Assembly (NCBI RefSeq): GCF_000735525.1
Contig: NZ_JMPR01000031.1
Span: 1-44,580, forward strand
Length of the DNA: 44,580 nt
From: Tatumella ptyseos ATCC 33301
Lineage (GTDB): Bacteria; Pseudomonadota; Gammaproteobacteria; Enterobacterales; Enterobacteriaceae
Direction of reading: 5' to 3'
Each line of letters begins with the position of its first letter. Position 1 is the first letter of the stretch. The position numbers and the translations under genes are program-made. This document shows, one piece after another, positions 34,463 to 41,614 of the stretch. Under the pieces are notes generated by a model, which did no database searches, was not told the DNA's origin, and saw only the letters and a program-made list of their open reading frames with translations.

Positions 34463-35791
34463 ATGCGCGTAAAAGTGGATACCGTGGCGAACAGTAAGAC
34501 CTTTCCTGAGCAGGCGGATGTTGTCATCATCGGTGGCGGTATTATTGGCACCTCAATATGTTATGAATTAGCTCAGCGTGGCGTTTCTGTCGCATTATTT
34601 GAAAAAGGGTGTATTGGCGGGGAACAATCCAGCCGGAACTGGGGATGGGTTCGACAACAGAATCGCGATTTATTTGAGCTGCCTCTTGCGATGTACAGTC
34701 TTCAGCGCTGGGAAACACTTAGCCAGGAAATTGGCATTGATCTCGGTTTCCGCCGTACAGGGATCCTTTACGGGACGACCCGGGAGTCTGATATGGCGAA
34801 ATGGGAAGCATGGGGTAAAAAAGCTCAGGAGAAAGGTTTTTCCAGCCAGTTGCTTAGTGCCAGTGAGGCACAGGAAAGAATTGGCGGGGCATCTCCCTGG
34901 ATTGGTGGTGTCTGGTCACCCACCGACGGACAGGCAGATCCTTCAAAGGCGGCTCCGGCGATAGCAACCGGTGCGCAAAATTCAGGAGCGAATATTCAGC
35001 AGCAATGCGCGGTCCGTGGGCTGGATATCAGTGGCGGAAAGGTGAGCGGTGTCTGGACCGAAAAGGGATTAGTCAAAGCGAGCACCGTGATTTGCTGCGG
35101 CGGGGCATGGAGTTCCCGATTGTGTCGGCGTCACGGAATTGAGTTGCCTGCGGCGAATATTCTGGGAACTGCATTCAAAACCACGGTCGCTGAAGAAATT
35201 GTGAAAGGTTGTCTGAGTACCCCGAATCTGGCATTGCGTCGACGGCTTGATGGGTCCTATACCGTTTCCATGCCCGGGCGAGGTCGCATGGATCTTGCCC
35301 CACAGAACCTCAGGTATGCGGCAAAATTTTATCCAATGTATCGTAGTAAACTGGCGAAAAAACTGAAAATCCGGTTGAACAGTTCATTCTTCGATGGCCC
35401 TGAAGCTGCCGGGTCCTGGTCTTTTGACGGTCTGTCTCCTTTTGAGAAACACCGGGTCCTGGACCCCATTCCGGACGGAGAAATTTTGCAGCTGGCAATC
35501 GCTGAGATTGAGCGCGAGTTCACCGCATTAAAGGGGATAAAAGTAGAAAGCAGTTGGGCCGGATGGATTGATACTACGCCGGACCTGGTTCCGGTGATTT
35601 CTCCGGTCAGTCACTTACCTGGTTTTGTTGTTGCCTCCGGATTTAGCGGCCATGGGTTTGGTATTGGCCCGGGGGCTGGGCGGCTGGCCGCAGAAATGGT
35701 GACCAACGACAACACCTTCACTGAATTAGCGCCCTACCGGCTTGAGCGTTTCAGTGATGGCAGCACTATTCGTCAGCCGGAAATGATGTAA
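34463..35791 (+). CDS. FAD-dependent amine/D-amino-acid oxidase family protein
   Basis: A 442-residue DAO-family flavoprotein. The Rossmann FAD motif is DVVIIGGGIIGTSICYELAQ (about residues 19-38), the second FAD contact is GG-GWVRQQNRD near residue 60, and the C-terminal SGFSGHGFGIGPGAGRLAAE is the closing FAD motif. It probably oxidises the imported amine or amino acid to an imine/aldehyde that the upstream aldehyde dehydrogenase then oxidises. The substrate is not identifiable; PuuB-like and D-amino-acid dehydrogenase-like relatives are both possible. It lies 42 bases after the XRE gene, in the same operon, and is followed by a long hairpin. Confidence 0.88.
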   Translation: MRVKVDTVANSKTFPEQADVVIIGGGIIGTSICYELAQRGVSVALFEKGCIGGEQSSRNWGWVRQQNRDLFELPLAMYSLQRWETLSQEIGIDLGFRRTGILYGTTRESDMAKWEAWGKKAQEKGFSSQLLSASEAQERIGGASPWIGGVWSPTDGQADPSKAAPAIATGAQNSGANIQQQCAVRGLDISGGKVSGVWTEKGLVKASTVICCGGAWSSRLCRRHGIELPAANILGTAFKTTVAEEIVKGCLSTPNLALRRRLDGSYTVSMPGRGRMDLAPQNLRYAAKFYPMYRSKLAKKLKIRLNSSFFDGPEAAGSWSFDGLSPFEKHRVLDPIPDGEILQLAIAEIEREFTALKGIKVESSWAGWIDTTPDLVPVISPVSHLPGFVVASGFSGHGFGIGPGAGRLAAEMVTNDNTFTELAPYRLERFSDGSTIRQPEMM

Positions 35792-35793
35792 TC

Positions 35794-35843
35794 CTCTGTG
35801 TTCGGGGCATTCCGGGGCTCACCGGAATGCCCCGAACACAGAG
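35794..35843 (+). terminator. Perfect 22-bp inverted repeat after the oxidase gene
   Basis: Arms 35794-35815 and 35822-35843 are exact reverse complements around a 6-base loop (GGCTCA), starting three bases after the stop codon. A stem this long and perfect would stop transcription or stabilise the mRNA 3' end. The T-run is weak, so it is not a textbook terminator. Confidence 0.6.
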
Positions 35844-36087
35844 AGTCTGTTTAGCCTTTTGTATTGCGGGTATTCGCGTAATAACCCTCCTTCCTGTTTT
35901 TTCTTCCTGAAGTCTCCCGGTTTCGACTCCTGCTCGCGGTAACGAAAATAGTGAGTGGCTAACAGAAATACGGTCGGCACTTCCGTAAATATTGCGCTTC
36001 CCCTTTGAAAGGCAGACTCATAGGGTGTGAATGCCGGAGGTTTGATGACCGGTTTTGTCGTCGCGGATGAAAAGGGCACATCTATGT
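35844..36087. other. Region between the oxidase gene and the terminator before the binding-protein gene
   Basis: A minus-strand open frame of 96 codons (35819-36109) exists, but its start lies inside the hairpin at 36088-36120 and its end inside the hairpin at 35794. No protein family was recognised, so no gene is called. Confidence 0.35.
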
Positions 36088-36120
36088 AAAAAGGGTTCAT
36101 GCGGAACATGAACCCTTTTT
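36088..36120. terminator. Bidirectional terminator with 14-bp perfect stem
   Basis: AAAAAGGGTTCATG (36088-36101) pairs exactly with CATGAACCCTTTTT (36107-36120) around a 5-base loop, giving T5 runs on both strands. It lies 60 bases past the binding-protein gene's stop (minus strand) and also faces the oxidase operon. Confidence 0.8.
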
Positions 36121-36180
36121 AATGCAGTGGACGGATGATTCAGGAAATCTTAAATAAGGGATAGCAGGTATGAGCCACAT

Positions 36181-37005
36181 TTAACCGGCGTAGTACTTCA
36201 TACCCCATTTGTTCAGGATCTTCTGCAGCGAGCCATCGGCTTTCATACTGTCGATAGCTTTATTCACTTTCAGCAGCAAGGGTTCATTACCTTTGCGGAA
36301 TGCGAAGGCGATAGGATCAACCTGAGTCGGCTGATAACTTTCAACAACATGCATACCTTTTAGTGACCCCGCAGCCGCTTCTCCTTTAATAATAGGGTAA
36401 TCGTTTATCCCTACGGAAATACGACCTAACTGTACGTCTCTGGCAAGATCTGCCGGACTTTCATAGAATTTCACTTCTTTCGCGACATGCATGGCCGCGA
36501 TGCGAGGACCATAATCTGCACCCGCCATGATGCCAATCACTTCACCTTTGAAATCCTGCGCGGTTTTGTATTGTTTCTTATTGTCATTACGAACGAAAAT
36601 ACCTTCACCGAGGCTGGTAACATCTTCTGAAAAGTCTACCTTGGTTTTACGTTGGGCTGTCGGCGACATTCCGGCGACGATCATATCGATTTTATTGGTC
36701 AGTAATGATTGTAATAACGCAGAAAATGGAATGGCGTTAAACGTAATTTTAAAACCTGCCCGGCGTGCAACTTCAGACGCTATCTCGGGCATAAATCCTT
36801 CAAACTTACCGGTGGTAATATCCAGAAAACACGCGGGCCTGCTTGATGGTGTGGAGCCAGCAGTTAATGTCGGAATGTCAGCAGCCTGGGCAATATTGAC
36901 ACCGGCACTAAATACCAGGGTACCTGCAAGTATTAAGCGGGAAGTATGATATTTCGTTTTCTTTTTAATTACGTCTGCAACGGAAGAATAAGACGACATC
37001 ACCAT
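36181..37005 (-). CDS. Amino acid ABC transporter periplasmic binding protein (SBP_bac_3)
   Basis: A 274-residue extracellular solute-binding protein, family 3, with a long signal peptide of about 41 residues. A positive n-region (KKKTKYHTSR) precedes the hydrophobic core LILAGTLVFSAGVNIAQAA, cut after AQAA. The mature protein has FEGFMPEIASEVARRAGF, SLLTNKIDMIVAGMSPTAQR, VIGIMAGADYGPRIAAM and ALDSM-like helix ends typical of polar-amino-acid binders. ATG 37005 follows GGAG at 8 bases. It supplies the permease/ATPase pair at 30.4-31.9 kb. Its promoter has the shared palindrome far upstream. Confidence 0.9.
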   Translation of the reverse strand: MVMSSYSSVADVIKKKTKYHTSRLILAGTLVFSAGVNIAQAADIPTLTAGSTPSSRPACFLDITTGKFEGFMPEIASEVARRAGFKITFNAIPFSALLQSLLTNKIDMIVAGMSPTAQRKTKVDFSEDVTSLGEGIFVRNDNKKQYKTAQDFKGEVIGIMAGADYGPRIAAMHVAKEVKFYESPADLARDVQLGRISVGINDYPIIKGEAAAGSLKGMHVVESYQPTQVDPIAFAFRKGNEPLLLKVNKAIDSMKADGSLQKILNKWGMKYYAG

Positions 37006-37399
37006 TTTCTAATCTCCTGCGAGTTAAACGGCACCATGAGAGATGCTTTATGAAAAGTCAGGTTTAGCGGGCAATCCCGGCAACCCCTATGGTTTTGTAC
37101 ACGTTATTGCTCCCTGAGTTTGGCCGTACGTTTCAATGCCGGTGTATTATCTGATGAGCGAACATGATAATTTTGCGCTTCACTGGTATCACTCCTGTGA
37201 TCGTCAACGGCCAATGTGTCCCCGCCATGACCCCGTTTTTACGGGCCCGGTACTTTCACCGGGTATAAATCCCTATAATCCTTGCCAATCAGGCTTCTGA
37301 CCCGCAGAAAATTTTTAAATATGTTTCTGCAATCAGGGGGTCCTCTGGCACTCTCCGGAGCCAGCTTTCCGGAGACTTATGTTTTTATTGTCATAGCAT
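37006..37399 (-). other. Long leader of the binding-protein gene
   Basis: About 390 bases between the operator and the start codon (minus strand). No gene was recognised. The length would suit a regulatory leader, but no riboswitch class or clear secondary structure was identified. Confidence 0.4.
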
Positions 37400-37434
37400 A
37401 TTCACTATAATGAAATTTTCATAAGAAATGTCAA
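37400..37434 (-). promoter_or_regulatory. Promoter with palindromic operator before the binding-protein gene
   Basis: On the minus strand TTGACA (37429-37434) is followed after 16 bases by CATTAT within the palindrome ATTCACTATAATGAAA (37400-37415, plus-strand orientation). The half-sites differ from the 31906 and 32105 sites at one or two bases. Confidence 0.65.
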
Positions 37435-37600
37435 TCTGCTAATGCAGATATTTACAGCCGTTTCGCTTCAGCCCTTGTACTCTGTGGTATCCGTATGTAA
37501 TACGAATTTCATATAGTGATCAGCGGAGGACTGTGGCCGGGGGACGTCCAATGTACCTTAGCCAGGGTGGGGCTCAGGCTGATGCGGGGAATACTTAAAA

Positions 37601-37616
37601 TTTCATTAAATTGAAT
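37601..37616. promoter_or_regulatory. Weaker copy of the palindrome
   Basis: TTTCATTAAATTGAAT resembles the same operator with one mismatch in each arm. A shorter, 15-base variant (TTTCATATAGTGATC, about 37507) lies in between. Their function is doubtful; they may be decayed or secondary sites. Confidence 0.3.
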
Positions 37617-37661
37617 TTATCTCACTGGCACTGGCTTAGTAGGCTGAAGAATAGGGTGTAC

Positions 37662-37850
37662 AGTGGGAGCTCCGGTAATATTAAGATTGGTAAAGCCCCG
37701 GCATCAAGGGAGAGTGAGCAGGCCGGAGGAAAGATAAAATGTGATATTCATCATATTAAACCGATCAGTGAAGGTGGTTAGGTTTATAATTCGGATACTA
37801 TGGGAATAGTGAACCCGAAACGTCATATAAATATTCACAGAGGCGGATGA
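37662..37850 (+). pseudogene. C-terminal remnant of a colicin/pyocin-type HNH DNase
   Basis: In frame before TGA (37848-37850) the DNA reads GKAPASRESEQAGG, then DIHHIKPISEGG, a TAG stop (37779-37781, GAG expected) and VYNSDTMGIVNPKRHINIHR. This is the HNH (ββα-metal) core of DNase colicins and S-type pyocins, for which E9 has HHDKPISQGGEVYDMDN and TPKRHIDIHRG. The metal and catalytic histidines (HH, the H of RH, the final H) are present, but the nonsense codon breaks the frame and the killing domain's upstream parts are missing. The immunity gene begins one base after the stop. It is a detached toxin C-terminus. Confidence 0.8.
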
Positions 37851-37851
37851 A

Positions 37852-38101
37852 ATGAAAAAAAATTAGTGATTATACTGAGCAAGAATTTTTGGATTTTGTT
37901 CGTAATTTATTTGATGCCAGTAACACTACAGACGCAGAAGATATAGAAAATATTTTTGAGTTTAAACGATTGGCTGAACATCCTGATGGCTCGGATCTTA
38001 TTTACTATCCGAGTGAAAATCGTGAAGATAGCCCCGAAGGCGTTGTTCAGGAAGTCAAAGAATGGCATCAGGTGAATGGTAAATCGGGCTTTAAGAGTTA
38101 G
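37852..38101 (+). pseudogene. Colicin-E-type immunity protein, frameshifted at its start
   Basis: A DNase-colicin immunity protein (Im2/Im7/Im8/Im9 family) that would block the HNH nuclease encoded just before. From residue 4 it reads SDYTEQEFLDFV and ends [20 protein letters not shown] then NGKSGFKS, the E9-type recognition surface (the SDLIYYP helix is the conserved one). The ATG at 37852 is followed by a run of eight A (37855-37862), which puts the ATG in the wrong frame. Seven A would give MKKISDYTEQEF, close to the second copy. The downstream frame is open from 37865 with no stop. One indel, a sequencing error or slippage would restore the product. Confidence 0.75.
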
Positions 38102-38106
38102 GCTAA

Positions 38107-38185
38107 GGTGGTGAAGTCTATAACGTTGACAATATGGTGGGTTACAACACCCCGGTGGCATATTGATATACATTATAATAAATAA
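38107..38185 (+). pseudogene. Second HNH DNase C-terminal scrap
   Basis: Between the two immunity genes GGEVYNVDNMV is followed, after one extra G in GGG (38139-38141), by VTTPRWHIDIHYNK and TAA. This is again the HNH end (usual form GGEVYDMDN, VTTPKRHIDIH). Only about 25 codons remain, and the preceding bases show no continuation. It lies 10 bases before the next immunity ATG, in the normal toxin-then-immunity order. Confidence 0.75.
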
Positions 38186-38194
38186 GGTGGTTAC

Positions 38195-38452
38195 ATGAAT
38201 AATAAAAAAACCATCTCTGATTATACTGAGAAAGAATTTCTGGCATTGGTTAGTAGGATCTATAATGCAGAAGAAAAAGCCGAAGAAGAAGATGTGAATA
38301 ACCTTCTGGCGTTTGAACGTCTATGTGAGCACCCGGAAGGTTCCGACCTTATTTATTATCCACGAGAAAACCGCGAAGATAGTCCCGAAGGGGTGGTCCA
38401 AGAAGTGAAAGAATGGCGTCAGGCGAATGGTAAATCGGGCTTTAAGAGTTAG
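38195..38452 (+). CDS. Colicin-E-type DNase immunity protein, intact
   Basis: An 85-residue acidic immunity protein (PF01320-type, Im9-like). It reads [20 protein letters not shown], an acidic EEEDVN segment, [36 protein letters not shown] and NGKSGFKS. Its C-terminal half is almost identical to that of the first copy, and helix 2 differs, as expected for specificity divergence. AAGGTGG lies 4 bases before ATG 38195. It should protect against an HNH nuclease colicin or T6SS effector; its own partner survives only as the scrap before it. It may serve as an orphan immunity gene against neighbours. Confidence 0.85.
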   Translation: MNNKKTISDYTEKEFLALVSRIYNAEEKAEEEDVNNLLAFERLCEHPEGSDLIYYPRENREDSPEGVVQEVKEWRQANGKSGFKS

Positions 38453-38490
38453 GATCGTACTGATTTCCTGTTATCTGCAGAGGTGGCGTA

Positions 38491-38714
38491 ATGGGGAATC
38501 GATCTGACTGCTATGGACGAGGGACCGCACTTGAAGGTGATAAAACCACCACGGGCGCGGTCTGTATCGCCTCCATGTCCAATGATACCGGGCACGGTCT
38601 CCGGGGGGCCGCGTTGAGGATAAAACCACCCCCTGTCCGAAATGTGGTGAGGCAGGGGTTATCGTATCCGGAGAACCCCATGATACCAATAATGGTAAAA
38701 TGGTAGAAAAATGA
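38491..38714 (+). pseudogene. PAAR-like domain fragment with one frameshift
   Basis: From ATG 38491 the DNA reads CYGRGTALEGDKTTTGAVCI then SNDTGHG. After a G-run of six (38603-38608), where seven would keep the frame, it continues GRVEDKTTPCPKCGEAGVIV to a stop at 38712-38714. GDKTTTG and VEDKTT are the repeated loops of PAAR-type spike-tip proteins of the type VI secretion system; the cysteines (CPKC) are an addition. The piece is about 75 residues and carries no toxin. It ends 4 bases into the next gene (ATGA), as effector and immunity genes often do. The PAAR assignment is by motif and context. Confidence 0.55.
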
Positions 38715-38965
38715 CAATTGTTTATACTATTGATGCTTTCGAACGTGTAGATGAACTACTCGTCTTCGAAATCGATATACCGAAAGAAAAACTCCCGGAA
38801 GTAGCAAAAGTCATGGTTTGGACAGATGAAGATTATAGTGACTTTAGTGCAGGGATTGGTGGATGGGATCTTACCAGCCAACAGGTCAGGGCAATTGAGA
38901 AAATCTTAGATAAAAACTTTTTCCAGGAAGATTTGGATTTTCAAATATCAGGTGGGGAAATCTGA
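38711..38965 (+). CDS. Small acidic protein, possible immunity protein
   Basis: An 84-residue acidic protein (begins MTIVYTIDAFERVDELLVFE, contains KVMVWTDEDYSDFSAGIGGW and IEKILDKNFFQEDLDFQISG). The function is not known. Its small size, its acidity, the 4-base overlap with the PAAR-like fragment and its place next to colicin-type immunity genes suggest an immunity protein for a lost toxin. It has no signal peptide or membrane segment. Intact as far as can be seen. Confidence 0.5.
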   Translation: MTIVYTIDAFERVDELLVFEIDIPKEKLPEVAKVMVWTDEDYSDFSAGIGGWDLTSQQVRAIEKILDKNFFQEDLDFQISGGEI

Positions 38966-39059
38966 AATATAGTTATCCTCGCAGCGAAGTTATCAACTGC
39001 CAATTTAACGCAAGCAGCACATCCTCCTTAGAGCTGCTTTATTCCTTATCCCTTCGACT

Positions 39060-39314
39060 AACTGTTGCGCTCCAGCGTTCTTACGACACGTATGGCCGGA
39101 AGTGAAAAGTCGGCATCAATCGCCAGTGCCTCACGATTAAAGTCATCAATGATATTAGCAGACGTACAGAACGACCATCTGACAGCTTCACGTGCCATCA
39201 GCTTTCTACGCGATGGCTTCACCACTTTTTTGCTATGGCTTCCTGAATGATTTCGGCTTCAGCCTGCTTAAGGATCGCCAGGATTTGGCTATCGGTAAAA
39301 CGCGATTTCTTCAT
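39060..39314 (-). pseudogene. IS3-family transposase remnant
   Basis: The minus strand from ATG 39314 reads MKKSRFTDSQILAILKQAEA, the start of an IS3-type OrfA, then stops at 39219. Beyond it, pieces of OrfB follow (SRRKLMAREAV, IIDDFNREALAIDADFSLPA), the segment before the end of the DDE domain. Most of the element is deleted and no ends are recognisable. The element differs from the IS at the right edge of the window. Confidence 0.7.
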
Positions 39315-39442
39315 TGAATTCTCCTCAGTTCAGATTACGGGAAAGTTCTGCTTATGAATACACCGGTTTTTCGGGAGGATTACCGTTTTTACTGAACGAG
39401 GGTGAACCTGAAGAAAGGGATAACCAACGGATAAAAGCAAAA

Positions 39443-39470
39443 AACCCGCTTAAGTTTCCTTAAGCGGGTT
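39443..39470 (-). terminator. Terminator of the displaced tRNA-Asn 3' end
   Basis: AACCCGCTTAAG (39443-39454) and CTTAAGCGGGTT (39459-39470) form a perfect 12-bp stem with a TTTC loop. On the minus strand a run of T follows, so it terminates transcripts running leftwards from a tRNA gene at 39480. Confidence 0.8.
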
Positions 39471-39479
39471 TCTTAAATA

Positions 39480-39495
39480 TGGCTCCTCTGACTGG
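39480..39495 (-). other. tRNA-Asn 3' end, probable attachment-site scar
   Basis: TGGCTCCTCTGACTGG is the exact reverse complement of the last 16 bases of enterobacterial tRNA-Asn (CCAGTCAGAGGAGCCA). No tRNA body precedes it: after 39495 the tRNA match stops. A 3' tRNA end followed by its terminator is what remains at the far side of an element integrated in a tRNA gene. The island would extend to the right, where the Gabija genes lie. Confidence 0.75.
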
Positions 39496-39914
39496 GATCG
39501 CCTTTGCCAGCAACTGGCTAATAAATAAGCTAAACTAGAGTTTCCTGTCTGTCAAGACCACCAGAATGACCACCAATAAACGCTGGTTACTTAAACCTTA
39601 GCTGAGTGGCCATGTAGCATTTGGTCATCACTACTATGTCTACCTCTGCTAGGGGTGTTGATTCTGTCTCCTGCAGGGGAGATGTACCTAAGGGGATCAG
39701 ACAATCCGTCCTTGCCAAGAGCTGTCGTTGTCCACACCGTAGTGAGTTAATCAATCAGGAGAGAGTCACGTCACGGGGTTTGGTTTTAGTTTGAGAGTAT
39801 CGTTAACATATGGCAATACAATGTTGACCTGTGTGGCAAGTTCATTCTACTGTTTTCCATGAGGGGCTGTAACTGAAACTTCATTTTAGAATAATAGTAT
39901 TAAGGAAGACTTCC
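39496..39914. other. Non-coding stretch before the Gabija genes
   Basis: About 420 bases with no supported gene. A ribosome-binding site AAGGAAG (39902-39908) precedes ATG 39915. The promoter is likely in the AT-rich last 100 bases. No integrase is present here. Confidence 0.4.
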
Positions 39915-41614
39915 ATGTTTATTGAAACGATTTTTTTAAAAGGATTCAGGAACTTTGCGGACGCGCGTATCAATTTCAAGAAATCATCACTTATTATAGG
40001 AGCAAATGACGTCGGCAAGACAAATCTATTATATGCCTTGAGGCTTCTTCTGGACAAAAGCCTATCAGAGCTTGAACTTGAACCTAAAAGCAATGATTTC
40101 CATATTACCGAAACAGGTGAGCAACACGAAAACCTTGAAATTGTCATTCAATTTGCAGAGGTGATAGAAGATGCCATCGTTTCTAGAATAGGAGGCTACA
40201 TCAGCGAAGATCAGGAGACGTACATAAAATATCAAGCTTCGCTAGCTAATCTCGACTATTCCGTTTCGCTAAGCCATGATGGTATTCAGTACGAGGAAGT
40301 TCCCAATCGTTTTTATTTAAAATATCTAAACCTTAAATATATTAATTCTCAGCGCGACCTTGAAAAATATATACGTATTGAAAAAAACACTTGCTAAGGC
40401 TGGCTCAGGACATTCGCAACGAAGAACAGAGCCGCAGTGATCAAGCTATTTTCGATGAATTGAATACGTTGCTAAGTGACGTGAATAATAAGGTACGGGA
40501 CATCAGCTATGTTGCACAGGCAACAGCAGAGCTCAATGAAGAGTTAAGAAAGCTCTCTTATAACCATGAACGGCTGCGCGTTCAACTCGATACCGGGGCT
40601 ATCGGCATCGAGCAGTTCATTGAGAAGCTAGAGCTGGGAGCTAGCAGTAGCGGGAAAAAGCTCATGTTGGGCGGTGACGGTTTCAATAACCAGATACTTC
40701 TCGCCCTTTGGAGAGCAAAAAGCCTACGGGAGCACGATGTTAGCAGTGAAGTTGTTATCTATTGCATTGAGGAACCCGAGGCACACCTGTTTCCACATCA
40801 GCAACGTAAATTAGCAACCTATCTTACGGAAAATCTGCCTGGGCAGTCGATCGTAACTACACACTCTCCTCAGATTGCTGTTAATTTCACGCCAGATTCC
40901 GTTATCCGTTTATTTTCTCGAAGGGGTGAAACCTCTGCCGCTAGCAACGGTTGTTCGGCATGCATTAGTGATGCATGGGATGGTATGGGGTATCGGATGA
41001 GTATCATCCCAGCAGAGGCATTTTTTGCTAATGTGGTTTTGCTTGTTGAGGGACCTTCAGAAGTGATTTTTTACACTGAGCTGGCAAAGGCACTCAAAAT
41101 AGATCTCGACTGGCTTAATGTAAGCATTATGTCAGTGGATGGCGTACAGTTTGATGTTTATACAAAAATATTACAGGCTCTGAACATCCGCTGGGTAGTG
41201 CGAACAGATAATGACGCTGCGAAAGTTCCACGACGTACAGACTGGAGCTATACAGGAGTAAACCGGGCACTTGCTTTATGCGGGTTACCTAAAGGAATCA
41301 ATGTCCCAAATGAAATTAAACATAAGGATCTGGTGAATGCTTGGGGAACCGTTTCCCCGCAGGTTAATCCTTACGGCGTCTTCCTGTCATTCACCGATCT
41401 TGAAGGGGATTTGGCTGGTACTTTGACTAGCTACATGATGGAATTTTCCGGCAAGACTAATCCTGATGATGCGGTTGACTATTTCCGAGAGAAAAAAGCG
41501 ATCAGGATGCGCGAATTTTTGAACGCTTACAGGACAGTTTTGCCTGAACTATCAGACAAGGATATCGCTCGACCACTTTTATATGCTCAGCGGCTTGCTA
41601 AGGAGGAAGTATGA
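39915..41614 (+). CDS. gajA: Gabija GajA-like OLD-family nuclease (ATPase-TOPRIM), frameshifted
   Basis: GajA of the Gabija anti-phage system is a DNA-nicking endonuclease whose ABC-type ATPase domain senses nucleotide levels. The ATPase domain has Walker A GANDVGKT (residues 29-36), then after the shift Walker B with EEPEAHLFPHQQRKL and the switch in THSPQIA. The TOPRIM domain has VLLVEGPSEVIFY and RTDNDAAKV. The first frame stops at TAA 40395-40397. A -1 change at the heptamer A AAA AAC (40382-40388) joins it to the second frame (HLLRLAQDIRNEEQ), giving 566 residues against 578 for the best-known GajA. It overlaps gajB by ATGA. Whether the shift is mutation, assembly error or programmed is open. 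Confidence 0.8.

Noticed and set aside
35819-36109. Minus-strand frame of 96 codons
   Set aside because: Its start lies inside the bidirectional terminator and its end inside the 22-bp hairpin; no family resemblance was seen and there is no ribosome-binding site.
40389-40430. Stimulatory stem-loop after the gajA slippery heptamer
   Set aside because: Only a 5-bp pairing (GGCTC with GAGCC) across a long loop could be found, too weak to support a claim of programmed frameshifting on its own.
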